NCBI RefSeq assembly: GCF_000333015.1
Contig: NZ_BANT01000038.1
Location: 1 to 52,660, forward strand
Length of the DNA: 52,660 bases
Origin: Gordonia hirsuta DSM 44140 = NBRC 16056
GTDB taxonomy: Bacteria; Actinomycetota; Actinomycetes; Mycobacteriales; Mycobacteriaceae
Reading direction: 5' to 3'
Shown: positions 26,226 to 33,629 of the stretch, in pieces
Layout of the letters: every line of letters starts with the position of its first letter
Numbering within the stretch: position 1 is the stretch's first letter
The notes under the pieces: generated by a model
The model's database searches: none
What the model was told of the DNA's origin: nothing
The model's input: the letters and a program-made list of their open reading frames with translations, nothing else
Made by a program: the position numbers and the translations under genes

Positions 26226-27491
26226 TCAGTCCTCGTCGTCCCACTCGCTGCGGACGACCATCCGCGGCACCTTTTCGCCGTAGACCACTTCGATCTCACG
26301 CTCGCCGGCGCCGATCGGATCGGCGTCGACGGTGGCGATCGGCGGTGGCGGACCGGGGAAGTCCTCGACCTCGGGGAAACGCGCGGCCCCCTGCTCGTGG
26401 TCGTATTCGTGGTCGAAGTCGTGCCGGATGTCGTGCGTGGCCCCGGGAGCGGCGCCGCCGTTAGTCCACTCCTGCGCCCACGGATTGGTGTGCTCGTGGT
26501 CGTCGTCCGCGGCGGGCTGATCTGCGACGTCGGCGTCGGAGTCGGAGTCGGAGTCGGAGTCGGAGTCGGCGTCTTCGTCGTACGACATCCCCAGATACTT
26601 GCGCCACACACTCTCGTGGCGCGGCACCACACCGTCGGCTGCAGCGTCCCGCTCGGCCTCGTAGACCTGATTCATCAGGCTCAGCACCGCGCGCCGCTGC
26701 ACATCTTCGGCGCTATCGCGGGCGTGCTTGCGGAACGGGATGTCGATCCGGGTCAGCGACGGACTCACCGCGTCGCGCGGGAAGTCGGCGCTGGCGAGTC
26801 GTTCGAAGAGCTTCTGGGTCAGTGCCAGCACCGGTTGGGTTGTGACGATTCCGTCGAGGACACTCCCCCGGTTGCGTTCGGCGGCCTTGCGCTCCTCCCA
26901 CTCGCGGATCTGCCGTTCCAGATCCGCGTGCTCACCCGCGAGCACCCCGGGTGTGCGGTAGGACACCTTGTCGATGAAGCTCTGGGCGACGTCGTCGATA
27001 CCGAAGGAGCCGTCGGCGGCGTCTTCGGCGATCCGCGCGTGGAACAGCACCTGCAACAGCAGGTCGCCCAACTCGGACTGCAACTCAGCCGAGTCGTTGC
27101 CGTCGATGGCGTCGAGCAGCTCGTAGGCCTCCTCCAGGAGGTAGCGCCGCAGCGAGTCGTGCGTCTGCCTGCCCTCCCACGGGCCGGTGCGCCGCAACCG
27201 GTCCATCAGCGCGACCGCCGCCAGCAACCTGGTACCCGGTACCGTGTCGCCGGCGATCAACTCGTCGCCACGCGAAAGCTGCTGGCGCACAACAGGATGG
27301 TTTCTGTCGGACGACAGAACCACGGCGCCGAACGGCAGATCGCTGCCGATGCCGGCGAACTCGTACGACGGCAGATTCCACAGCAGCGAAGGGTTCACGT
27401 CCTCGGTGACGTACACGTGGCCGGTCATCGCGGCGACCGCACGCACCGGGATCAGATCGGGCAGCGCAGGATCCAGCAGGATCACGGGCAT
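26226..27491 (-). CDS. mazG: Nucleoside triphosphate pyrophosphohydrolase MazG with long acidic tail
   Basis: 421 residues against about 325 for M. tuberculosis MazG (Rv1021). The enzyme core is at about 97-235: LLEEAYELLDAID (EExxE metal site) and ELGDLLLQVLFHARI (ExxD). MazG hydrolyses NTPs to NMP and PPi, clearing oxidised or excess nucleotides. Beyond residue 295 the chain continues into a long low-complexity acidic and His-rich region: DADSDSDSDSDSDAD, then HEHTNPW and DIRHDFDHEYDHE, ending REIEVVYGEKVPRMVVRSEW. The SD run is encoded by a hexanucleotide repeat (26529-26570). ATG at 27491 follows GGAGG by 7 bases. Confidence 0.88.
   Translation of the reverse strand: MPVILLDPALPDLIPVRAVAAMTGHVYVTEDVNPSLLWNLPSYEFAGIGSDLPFGAVVLSSDRNHPVVRQQLSRGDELIAGDTVPGTRLLAAVALMDRLRRTGPWEGRQTHDSLRRYLLEEAYELLDAIDGNDSAELQSELGDLLLQVLFHARIAEDAADGSFGIDDVAQSFIDKVSYRTPGVLAGEHADLERQIREWEERKAAERNRGSVLDGIVTTQPVLALTQKLFERLASADFPRDAVSPSLTRIDIPFRKHARDSAEDVQRRAVLSLMNQVYEAERDAAADGVVPRHESVWRKYLGMSYDEDADSDSDSDSDSDADVADQPAADDDHEHTNPWAQEWTNGGAAPGATHDIRHDFDHEYDHEQGAARFPEVEDFPGPPPPIATVDADPIGAGEREIEVVYGEKVPRMVVRSEWDDED
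26529..26570. repeat. Hexanucleotide repeat (GTCGGA/GTCGGC, 7 copies) inside mazG
   Basis: Seven tandem GTCGGM units, five of them identical GTCGGA (26535-26564). They encode the Ser-Asp run of the MazG tail on the minus strand. A six-base unit keeps frame, so length changes would alter only the linker. Confidence 0.85.
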
Positions 27492-27642
27492 AGGGACACC
27501 TCCGAGTCGAAACAGCTCGGCATGAACCTTACTTGGTGGCAGATGTCAGCCAGGAGGTTCAACAAGGCTTCAATACCCATCGGGCGCTCGTGGCAGCCAA
27601 TACGCTGTGCGGTTGTCGGAGCTGCGAAGCAGTATGTGCGCC

Positions 27643-27894
27643 ATGACTGTGCCGATCACGTTCAGGTTCGTCGATGTTTACGACGATGAACCGCATGTCC
27701 AACTAGAAACCCTCATGGCCCCACCCCCTCCCATTGCCACTCCGACAGAGCTCAACGAGTGGGCTGATGACCACGTCTTTCCGCATACGGGAGATGGGAA
27801 GGCCATCGACAAGGACGCCGCATACTTCGCCGAGGTGACGGTGTGTGACTCGCAACCAGAGCTGGTCGGTGTCGAGTTCGCCTGGGGGTGCTGA
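27643..27894 (+). CDS. Hypothetical 83-residue protein at the start of the island
   Basis: Family not recognised. The protein opens TVPITFRFVDVYDDEPHVQLET, has a proline run (APPPPIATPTELNEWADDHVF), then HTGDGKAIDKDAAYFAEVTVCDS and ends EFAWGC. There is no signal peptide or membrane helix; it looks like a small alpha/beta fold rich in acidic residues. ATG at 27643 is chosen; two earlier in-frame codons (27607, 27634) lack ribosome sites too. The helicase gene starts 49 bases after its stop on the same strand, so it may be a partner or regulator of the island system. Its mid-range base composition resembles that of the helicase. Confidence 0.5.
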   Translation: MTVPITFRFVDVYDDEPHVQLETLMAPPPPIATPTELNEWADDHVFPHTGDGKAIDKDAAYFAEVTVCDSQPELVGVEFAWGC

Positions 27895-27943
27895 GCATCG
27901 TCCCTTACCCACTACCAAGAGGGCGAGATGCCAGACTGTGACC

Positions 27944-30900
27944 ATGCACGAGGGGATATTCGAGGAGCTCGTCACCGAGCGCGTGCGCCAGAGCTTGCAG
28001 GAAACGGATCTTCTCGCCAGTTTTGGGGATGTCGAGAAGATCGATCAGCCTCACGTCTTTGCCCGCCACGTGGGCAACATCGTGGCCCAGCACCTGACCG
28101 CACTCAAGGACGCCGATGATCGCATTGCGGTGGCGAACAGAGTCATCCAACTACTCGATGCTCCACACGAGAACATCTCCCGTCCACCCAGGCAGCTGTT
28201 GCGACTGCACAGGGAGAGCGCACCGGGGGCCCATGACCGCACATCAGTCCGACCAACCACACCTCTGTCAGAAGTTGCGCTCCTCACAAACGCGGGAAAC
28301 GGAGAGCCGTCGATAGGGCATGAACTACCTGCTGAAATGGCCTCCGCAGACTCAGTAGACCTGGTCTGCGCCTTCATCCGCTGGAGCGGCGTTCGCCTAC
28401 TCGAACCCCAGCTCAGGGAGTTAGCTGCTACCGGCAAGCGACTGCGAGTCATCACCACCACGTATCTCGGTTCCACCGAGCGACAGACACTGGATCGGCT
28501 CGTTAACGACTACGGTGCCGAGGTGATGGTCCAGTACGACGCCCTTCGAACTCGACTGCATGCCAAGGCCTGGATGTTTCGACGTAGCAGCGGTTTCGAC
28601 ACCGCCTACATCGGCTCATCGAACCTCTCCAACGCGGCGCTGATCGATGGTGTGGAGTGGAACGTGCGTCTGTCGCGAGTCGCAACGCCGAGCCTGCTTG
28701 ACCGATTCCAGTCGACCTTCGACACCTACTGGAACGAAGACCCTTCGTTCGAGGAATATGATCCGGGCCGGGACCGCGACCGCCTGGACGATGCACTCGC
28801 TGAGGCAGCAGGGAAAACCAGCAGCACGAACCTCACCGTCAATTTGTCGGGACTGGAAGTCCGCCCCTACCCCTTCCAGCAGGCAATGCTCGAAGACATC
28901 TGGGCTGAGCGCGCCGTTCACGACCGTCACTGGAACTTGGTGGTAGCCGCGACCGGTACAGGAAAGACAGTCCTCGCGGCACTCGACTACCGGCATCTTT
29001 CACGCGAAGCCGGGCATACACCTCGGCTGCTCTTTGTTGCCCACCGGCGCGAGATTCTGACTCAGGCTCTCCGGACTTTCCGTGAGGTACTGTCCGATCC
29101 CAACTTTGGTGAGCTCTATGTTGACGGCCACCGCCCCGAACGTTGGGACCACGTCTTCGCCAGCGTTCAGTCCCTCACGTCGTACGGGGTTCACAACGTT
29201 CCACCGGACCACTTCTCCGTCGTCATCATCGACGAGTTTCATCATGCGCAAGCCGGCACCTATCGACGAATCACAGAGCACCTTGCGCCCGATGAGCTGC
29301 TCGGACTCACCGCTACACCAGAGCGAGCAGACGGAGTCGACGTTCGCCAGTTCTTCGGCGGCAGGATCGCAACAGAGTTGCGCCTTTGGGATGCGCTCGC
29401 TGCCGAGTTACTTTGTCCGTTCCACTACTTCGGCATCGCGGATGGAACCGACCTCACTCAGCTGACCTGGCGTCGGGGAGCCTACGAAGCCGCCGAGTTG
29501 GAGCGCCTCTACACCGCCGACGACTCGCGGGCCCGCGTCATCCTGCATGCTGTGCGCGACAAGCTGATCAATCCTCACCAGATGCGCGGATTGGGCTTCT
29601 GTGTTTCGGTACAACACGCCAAATACATGTCCGATCGTTTCAATGCAGCCGGGATCACTGCAGACGTCGTGACCGGAGCAACCCCGCAAGGCGAGCGAGA
29701 GCAGTCTGTCGCCGCGCTGCGGAAGGGCGACGTGAACATCCTCTTCTCTGTCGATGTCTTCAACGAGGGGCTCGACATCCCAGAGGTCGACACCATCTTG
29801 ATGCTTCGCCCCACCGAAAGCGTGACCGTCTTCCTGCAACAGCTCGGACGAGGCCTTCGAACAACTCCCGACAAGCCAGTTCTCACCGTCTTGGACTTCG
29901 TCGGAGCGCAACGCGACGAGTTCCGTTGGGACCTGCGCTTGCATGCAATGACCGGCCGGAAGCGACGTGACCTCGAAACCGACACCAGCAACGAGTTCCC
30001 GTTCGTCCCGCCGGGTTGCCGAATTGTGTTCGATGAACAGTCCCAGAAGTCCGTTCTCACGAATCTGAAGCAGCAACTACGTGCACGCTGGCGCGACATG
30101 GTTACCGACCTCCGCAATACCGGTGGAACATCCCTCCGGCAGTACCTCGAGGACACCGGCTTCGGACTATCCGACGTCCTGAAGCCAGGCAGCAATCGCG
30201 GATCGTGGACTCAACTGCAGCGTGCCGCAGGGATCCACGCCGGCGACGCCACCGAGCTCGAGCAACAACTTGCCAAACGGATGCGGGCCTTTGCCCACGT
30301 CGATGACCCCATCCGCGTCAGCGTTTTCAATAAGCTCATCGGCCCTCACCCGATCGACTACGATGAGCTCTCCCCGTTCGAGCAAACCGTTGCCCGCATG
30401 CTTATTTTCAACCTCTGGCCGACCGGCGGCAGCCTAGCGAGCTACGCCGAAGGCCTCACCCTCGTGCGCAACGAAGCCCTCATCCCAGAGGAAATCGCCA
30501 GCATCACAGACATCGCGTTCGCGGACAGTCGCACCGCCACCTTGCCGCTCCCCGAGCGTCTGTCTGAAGTACCTCTTCGTATCCACGCACGCTATAACCG
30601 TGAAGAGATTCTGGCGGCGCTCGGCGAAGCAACCCTGGCCTCGCCGCCTTCCTACTTTCGCGAAGGCGTCAAACATCTCAAGCACCTGGATGTCGACGTA
30701 CTGCTGGTGACCCTGGTGAAGTCCGAGGCTGGGTTCTCACCTTCGACTATGTATCGCGACTATCCCATCAGCCGCACCTTGTTCCATTGGGAATCACAGT
30801 CGACGACCAGCTTGGACTCTCCAACTGGCCGGCGTTACGTCACCGGCGGAAGCACTGTGCTCTTGTTTGCACGCACGCACAAAACCGACGACTTGGGACC

Positions 30901-31033
30901 CATGCCATTCACGTTCCTGGGCCCGGCCACCATCGTCAGCCACGAGGGTGAGCGCCCCATCGCCATCACATGGCGCCTGGATAATCCCATGCCGGCCGAG
31001 TTGTTCAACGAAGCGAAGACTGCCAGCGGATAG
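27944..31033 (+). CDS. PLD nuclease - SF2 helicase - DUF3427-like protein (putative defence helicase)
   Basis: 1029 residues. An N-terminal helical region (1-120) precedes a phospholipase-D-like nuclease domain with H206-A-K208 and GSSNLS (224-229), a single HKD site. The SF2 helicase follows: PYPFQQAML, Walker A ATGTGKT (336-342), DEFHH (430-434), TATPE (456-460), SVDVFNEGLDIPEVD and QQLGRGLRT (632-640). The C-terminal 390 residues resemble DUF3427 (YFREGVKHL, RDYPISRTLFHWESQ, and a fold ending TWRLDNPMP). This architecture (COG3886 plus COG1061 plus DUF3427) is known from defence islands. ATG at 27944 is the likely start. GC is lower than the flanks. DNA degradation coupled to translocation is inferred. 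Confidence 0.85.
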   Translation: MHEGIFEELVTERVRQSLQETDLLASFGDVEKIDQPHVFARHVGNIVAQHLTALKDADDRIAVANRVIQLLDAPHENISRPPRQLLRLHRESAPGAHDRTSVRPTTPLSEVALLTNAGNGEPSIGHELPAEMASADSVDLVCAFIRWSGVRLLEPQLRELAATGKRLRVITTTYLGSTERQTLDRLVNDYGAEVMVQYDALRTRLHAKAWMFRRSSGFDTAYIGSSNLSNAALIDGVEWNVRLSRVATPSLLDRFQSTFDTYWNEDPSFEEYDPGRDRDRLDDALAEAAGKTSSTNLTVNLSGLEVRPYPFQQAMLEDIWAERAVHDRHWNLVVAATGTGKTVLAALDYRHLSREAGHTPRLLFVAHRREILTQALRTFREVLSDPNFGELYVDGHRPERWDHVFASVQSLTSYGVHNVPPDHFSVVIIDEFHHAQAGTYRRITEHLAPDELLGLTATPERADGVDVRQFFGGRIATELRLWDALAAELLCPFHYFGIADGTDLTQLTWRRGAYEAAELERLYTADDSRARVILHAVRDKLINPHQMRGLGFCVSVQHAKYMSDRFNAAGITADVVTGATPQGEREQSVAALRKGDVNILFSVDVFNEGLDIPEVDTILMLRPTESVTVFLQQLGRGLRTTPDKPVLTVLDFVGAQRDEFRWDLRLHAMTGRKRRDLETDTSNEFPFVPPGCRIVFDEQSQKSVLTNLKQQLRARWRDMVTDLRNTGGTSLRQYLEDTGFGLSDVLKPGSNRGSWTQLQRAAGIHAGDATELEQQLAKRMRAFAHVDDPIRVSVFNKLIGPHPIDYDELSPFEQTVARMLIFNLWPTGGSLASYAEGLTLVRNEALIPEEIASITDIAFADSRTATLPLPERLSEVPLRIHARYNREEILAALGEATLASPPSYFREGVKHLKHLDVDVLLVTLVKSEAGFSPSTMYRDYPISRTLFHWESQSTTSLDSPTGRRYVTGGSTVLLFARTHKTDDLGPMPFTFLGPATIVSHEGERPIAITWRLDNPMPAELFNEAKTASG

Positions 31034-31128
31034 CACCCTCCATGAGGTTTAGACTGTCCCCAGCTCGCACACCGGACGCACCTCCTACACAACATCGCTC
31101 CGCTCTTCCAGCCCGAGTCGATCAGCCT

Positions 31129-31159
31129 TTGACATGTCGTCGGAGCCATCCAGTACGGT
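31129..31159 (+). promoter_or_regulatory. Promoter of the GmrSD-like gene
   Basis: A consensus TTGACA (31129-31134) is followed after 19 bases by TACGGT (31154-31159), and an AT-rich run (TAACTAAAATATG) continues to 31173. This is the best -35 match I noticed in the window and lies in the 162-base gap after the helicase, so the DUF262 gene can probably be transcribed on its own. Confidence 0.5.
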
Positions 31160-31195
31160 CTAACTAAAATATGAGCTCGAGCACGAAGGACTCCA

Positions 31196-33598
31196 GTGAA
31201 GGGCAACATCCGACGGATTTACTCCGTCTTCGACGGCAATAGCAAGCAACTGCTCATCCCCGTCTATCAACGAAACTATGACTGGGGAGAATCACAATGT
31301 CGTCGCCTTTATGATGACCTTGTCGAGTTGACTCGGACCAATCGTGAAACACATTTTTTCGGCGCTGTCGTCGGTAACCCAGAGGACTCATTTACATACG
31401 TCGTCATCGACGGCCAGCAGCGCCTCACGACCACAAGTCTTCTGATGCTAGCGCTCGTCAATTCACTTTCATCCGGGATTGTCACCTCCAAAAAGGACCC
31501 ACGCCTCGGACCAAAGATAAGAAGTAACTATCTAGAACTAGCCGATCAAGGCCAGGAAGCCAAGTTCAAACTAAAACCGGTTAAGAACGACAACGACGCG
31601 TACCGACGCCTCCTCAGTGGAGACGAAGCACTTCTCGAGGACTCGAATGTCACAGCCAACTATCGATACTTTATGTCCAGGATCGCCGAAGGCGAGTTAA
31701 CTGGCGACCAACTGTGGGATGCCATTCAAAGACTTGAGGTAATGGTCCTTGACCTCGAAAAGCAGGATGACCCTCAAAGAATCTTCGAAAGCCTGAATTC
31801 CACCGGCCTTGAGCTCAGCGAAGCGGATAAAATTCGGAATATTGTCCTGATGGGCCTTCCTGCCAAAAAGCAGGAACTGCTTTACGAGAATTACTGGAAC
31901 AGAGTAGAGGAGAACGTCGACTATGAAACCGACACCTTCATTCGAAGTTACCTAATCTCGAGGACCCGCAAGACACCCCGTCGCGACAGATTGTACGATA
32001 CGTTTCGCGCCTATCAGAAGTCTTCCGGTCGGCCCATCGATGACATCCTCGCCGATATGCGTGCGTATTCCGAATTTTCGAAACAGATCGAGTCTTCAAA
32101 TACGGGCCACGCCGGCACTGATCAACGACTCACACGGTTCAATCTGATGCGTCGCGACGTTGCGCTACCGTTTCTCATGCCCGTACTCGCTGACTTCGAA
32201 GAGGGGCGAATCTCAGGAGAGGATCTTCACAGGATAATTACAATCATCGATGTGTATCTCTTCCGTAGATTTACGTGCGAGGTTCCTACACATGGACTGA
32301 ACAAGATCTTCGCGACACTTTACGGTGACGTCGCCAAGCTTGTAAGCAACGAAGCACACTTCGTCGATGTTCTGACCTACCTACTCACCCGGCGCGAGAC
32401 CGGATCCGGGCGCTTTCCCCGCGACGATGAATTTCGAGAGGCGTTTGAAAGCAGAAATTTTTACAAGATACCGCCGACAATGCGAGGGTACGTTTTCGAA
32501 TGCCTCGAGAACACAGACTCAAGCGACGGAGTCGATATCGCGAGAAGACTCGAATATCAGACCCTTAGCACTGAGCACGTCATGCCCCGAACTTTGACCA
32601 ACTCTTGGAGGAATAGCCTCGGGTCGGATGCGGACGAGATTCATTCTACGTGGCTGAATAGAATTGGCAATCTGACCGTGACAGGCTACAACTCCAGCTA
32701 CTCAAACTCGTCGTTTAACGAAAAGAAATCATGCGAAAACGGCTTTGATGCAACTCCTTACCGCTTAAACAAGGAGATGCGGGAGTCGGATTCTTGGGGC
32801 GTCGAACAGCTTCGAACGAGAAGCAAGCGCTTAGCTTCCGCCGCACTGGGGTACTGGCCTATGCCAGAAACGGATTTCGAGTTGGCGGTGGAGCCAATGC
32901 CAACAGAACCAATGAGTGACGATGGTTCATTTACAGGGCGAACAATTTCGGCGTTTGAACTTGGGAGCTCACACAGAACCGTCGCAAGCTGGGCGGAGAC
33001 TGTTATTCAGGTGGTCCGGGAGCTTCTGGCCGACCACCGTGAACGGATCTTTGCGCTGGCAGTAGACGAATCGGGACTGAGCCTCGGCACTTCCTCACCG
33101 AAGTACTTTTCTGAAGTTGTCCCCGGGTTGCATATCAATACGCACAATACAACCGATGCTCGCGTTGCTATTCTCCGGAGAGTCTTTGCACATCTCGGAC
33201 TGGACCCGGATGATCTGCTATTTGTGCTTGGCGCGAAACCCGCCACTAAAGAGTTCGACGACGCAGATCCGCCTGTCGGACGCTATGCCGAAATTACCAA
33301 ATTCGTGGCACCGTTTAGCGAATTCGAAAACACTTCAGCGACAAGCGAAGCGACATCGGACATCCGGAACGAATTCGCACAATCTGCAAGAACGTTCACT
33401 GTTGACAACCCTCAACACCAGTTAGACGGCCGTAGCGTCCCAGAGGTGATGACGGCCGACTTCATAGACTCTGCGGACGACGAGCATCTGCTGGCTGCTC
33501 TATCCCTTCTTCTCCAGGTCGAGCCTCTGATGCCCGGTCAGGTCCACTCGCGACTGCTTGACGGTTCACTTGCGCGACTACTGGAGGCACTCACGTAG
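31196..33598 (+). CDS. GmrSD-like DUF262 / DUF1524 protein (type IV restriction class)
   Basis: 800 residues. The DUF262 (GmrS, ParB-like NTPase) domain starts at once: IPVYQRNYDW (21-30), DGQQRLTTT (72-80) and RIFESLNSTGLELSEADKIRN (195-215, read in two parts). The DUF1524 (GmrD, HNH-like nuclease) motif is at 459-510: T-E-H461-x-x-P, then N488-R-I-G-N-L and the Asn/Lys-rich YNSSYSNSSFNEKK. Such fused proteins cut phage DNA with modified bases (GmrSD) or serve as the SspE effector of phosphorothioate systems. About 250 further residues (555-800) are of unknown type. GTG at 31196 has GAAGGA 5 bases upstream. GC near 50% and AT-rich codons mark it as foreign. Confidence 0.88.
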   Translation: MKGNIRRIYSVFDGNSKQLLIPVYQRNYDWGESQCRRLYDDLVELTRTNRETHFFGAVVGNPEDSFTYVVIDGQQRLTTTSLLMLALVNSLSSGIVTSKKDPRLGPKIRSNYLELADQGQEAKFKLKPVKNDNDAYRRLLSGDEALLEDSNVTANYRYFMSRIAEGELTGDQLWDAIQRLEVMVLDLEKQDDPQRIFESLNSTGLELSEADKIRNIVLMGLPAKKQELLYENYWNRVEENVDYETDTFIRSYLISRTRKTPRRDRLYDTFRAYQKSSGRPIDDILADMRAYSEFSKQIESSNTGHAGTDQRLTRFNLMRRDVALPFLMPVLADFEEGRISGEDLHRIITIIDVYLFRRFTCEVPTHGLNKIFATLYGDVAKLVSNEAHFVDVLTYLLTRRETGSGRFPRDDEFREAFESRNFYKIPPTMRGYVFECLENTDSSDGVDIARRLEYQTLSTEHVMPRTLTNSWRNSLGSDADEIHSTWLNRIGNLTVTGYNSSYSNSSFNEKKSCENGFDATPYRLNKEMRESDSWGVEQLRTRSKRLASAALGYWPMPETDFELAVEPMPTEPMSDDGSFTGRTISAFELGSSHRTVASWAETVIQVVRELLADHRERIFALAVDESGLSLGTSSPKYFSEVVPGLHINTHNTTDARVAILRRVFAHLGLDPDDLLFVLGAKPATKEFDDADPPVGRYAEITKFVAPFSEFENTSATSEATSDIRNEFAQSARTFTVDNPQHQLDGRSVPEVMTADFIDSADDEHLLAALSLLLQVEPLMPGQVHSRLLDGSLARLLEALT

Positions 33599-33629
33599 TC
33601 ACCTGTAGCTACTGCTCATCCACGAAGGA

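Larger units (their letters stand above)
27492..33629. other. Accessory island between mazG and mfd (candidate defence locus)
   Basis: In mycobacteria mfd and mazG are neighbours on the same strand. Here 6.1 kb of plus-strand DNA lies between them, with an unknown small gene, a PLD-helicase-DUF3427-like gene and a DUF262/DUF1524 gene. By-eye counts on sample lines give about 60% GC in the helicase and 45-57% in the last gene, against about 70% outside. I see no integrase, transposase, tRNA or flanking direct repeat, so the mode of entry is unknown. The two flanking genes are intact, and the right edge comes within 32 bases of the mfd stop. Confidence 0.7.

Noticed and set aside
26529..26570. 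Short repeats considered as a CRISPR or microsatellite locus outside genes
   Set aside because: The repeats are six bases with no spacers and lie inside the mazG coding frame.
25167..27689. An 840-codon plus-strand open frame through the lipase and mazG
   Set aside because: It is out of frame with the lipase and antisense to mazG; it contains a (GV)n run from the mazG hexanucleotide repeat and no protein-like features.
27944..33598. Naming the island as BREX, DISARM, Zorya or Ssp
   Set aside because: None of the other required genes (methylase, PglZ, DrmA, ZorAB, SspABCD) is in the window.
27492..33629. Attachment sites, integrase or transposase for the island
   Set aside because: I looked for direct repeats at both edges and for recombinase motifs and found none; the region is therefore not called a prophage or IS-borne element.
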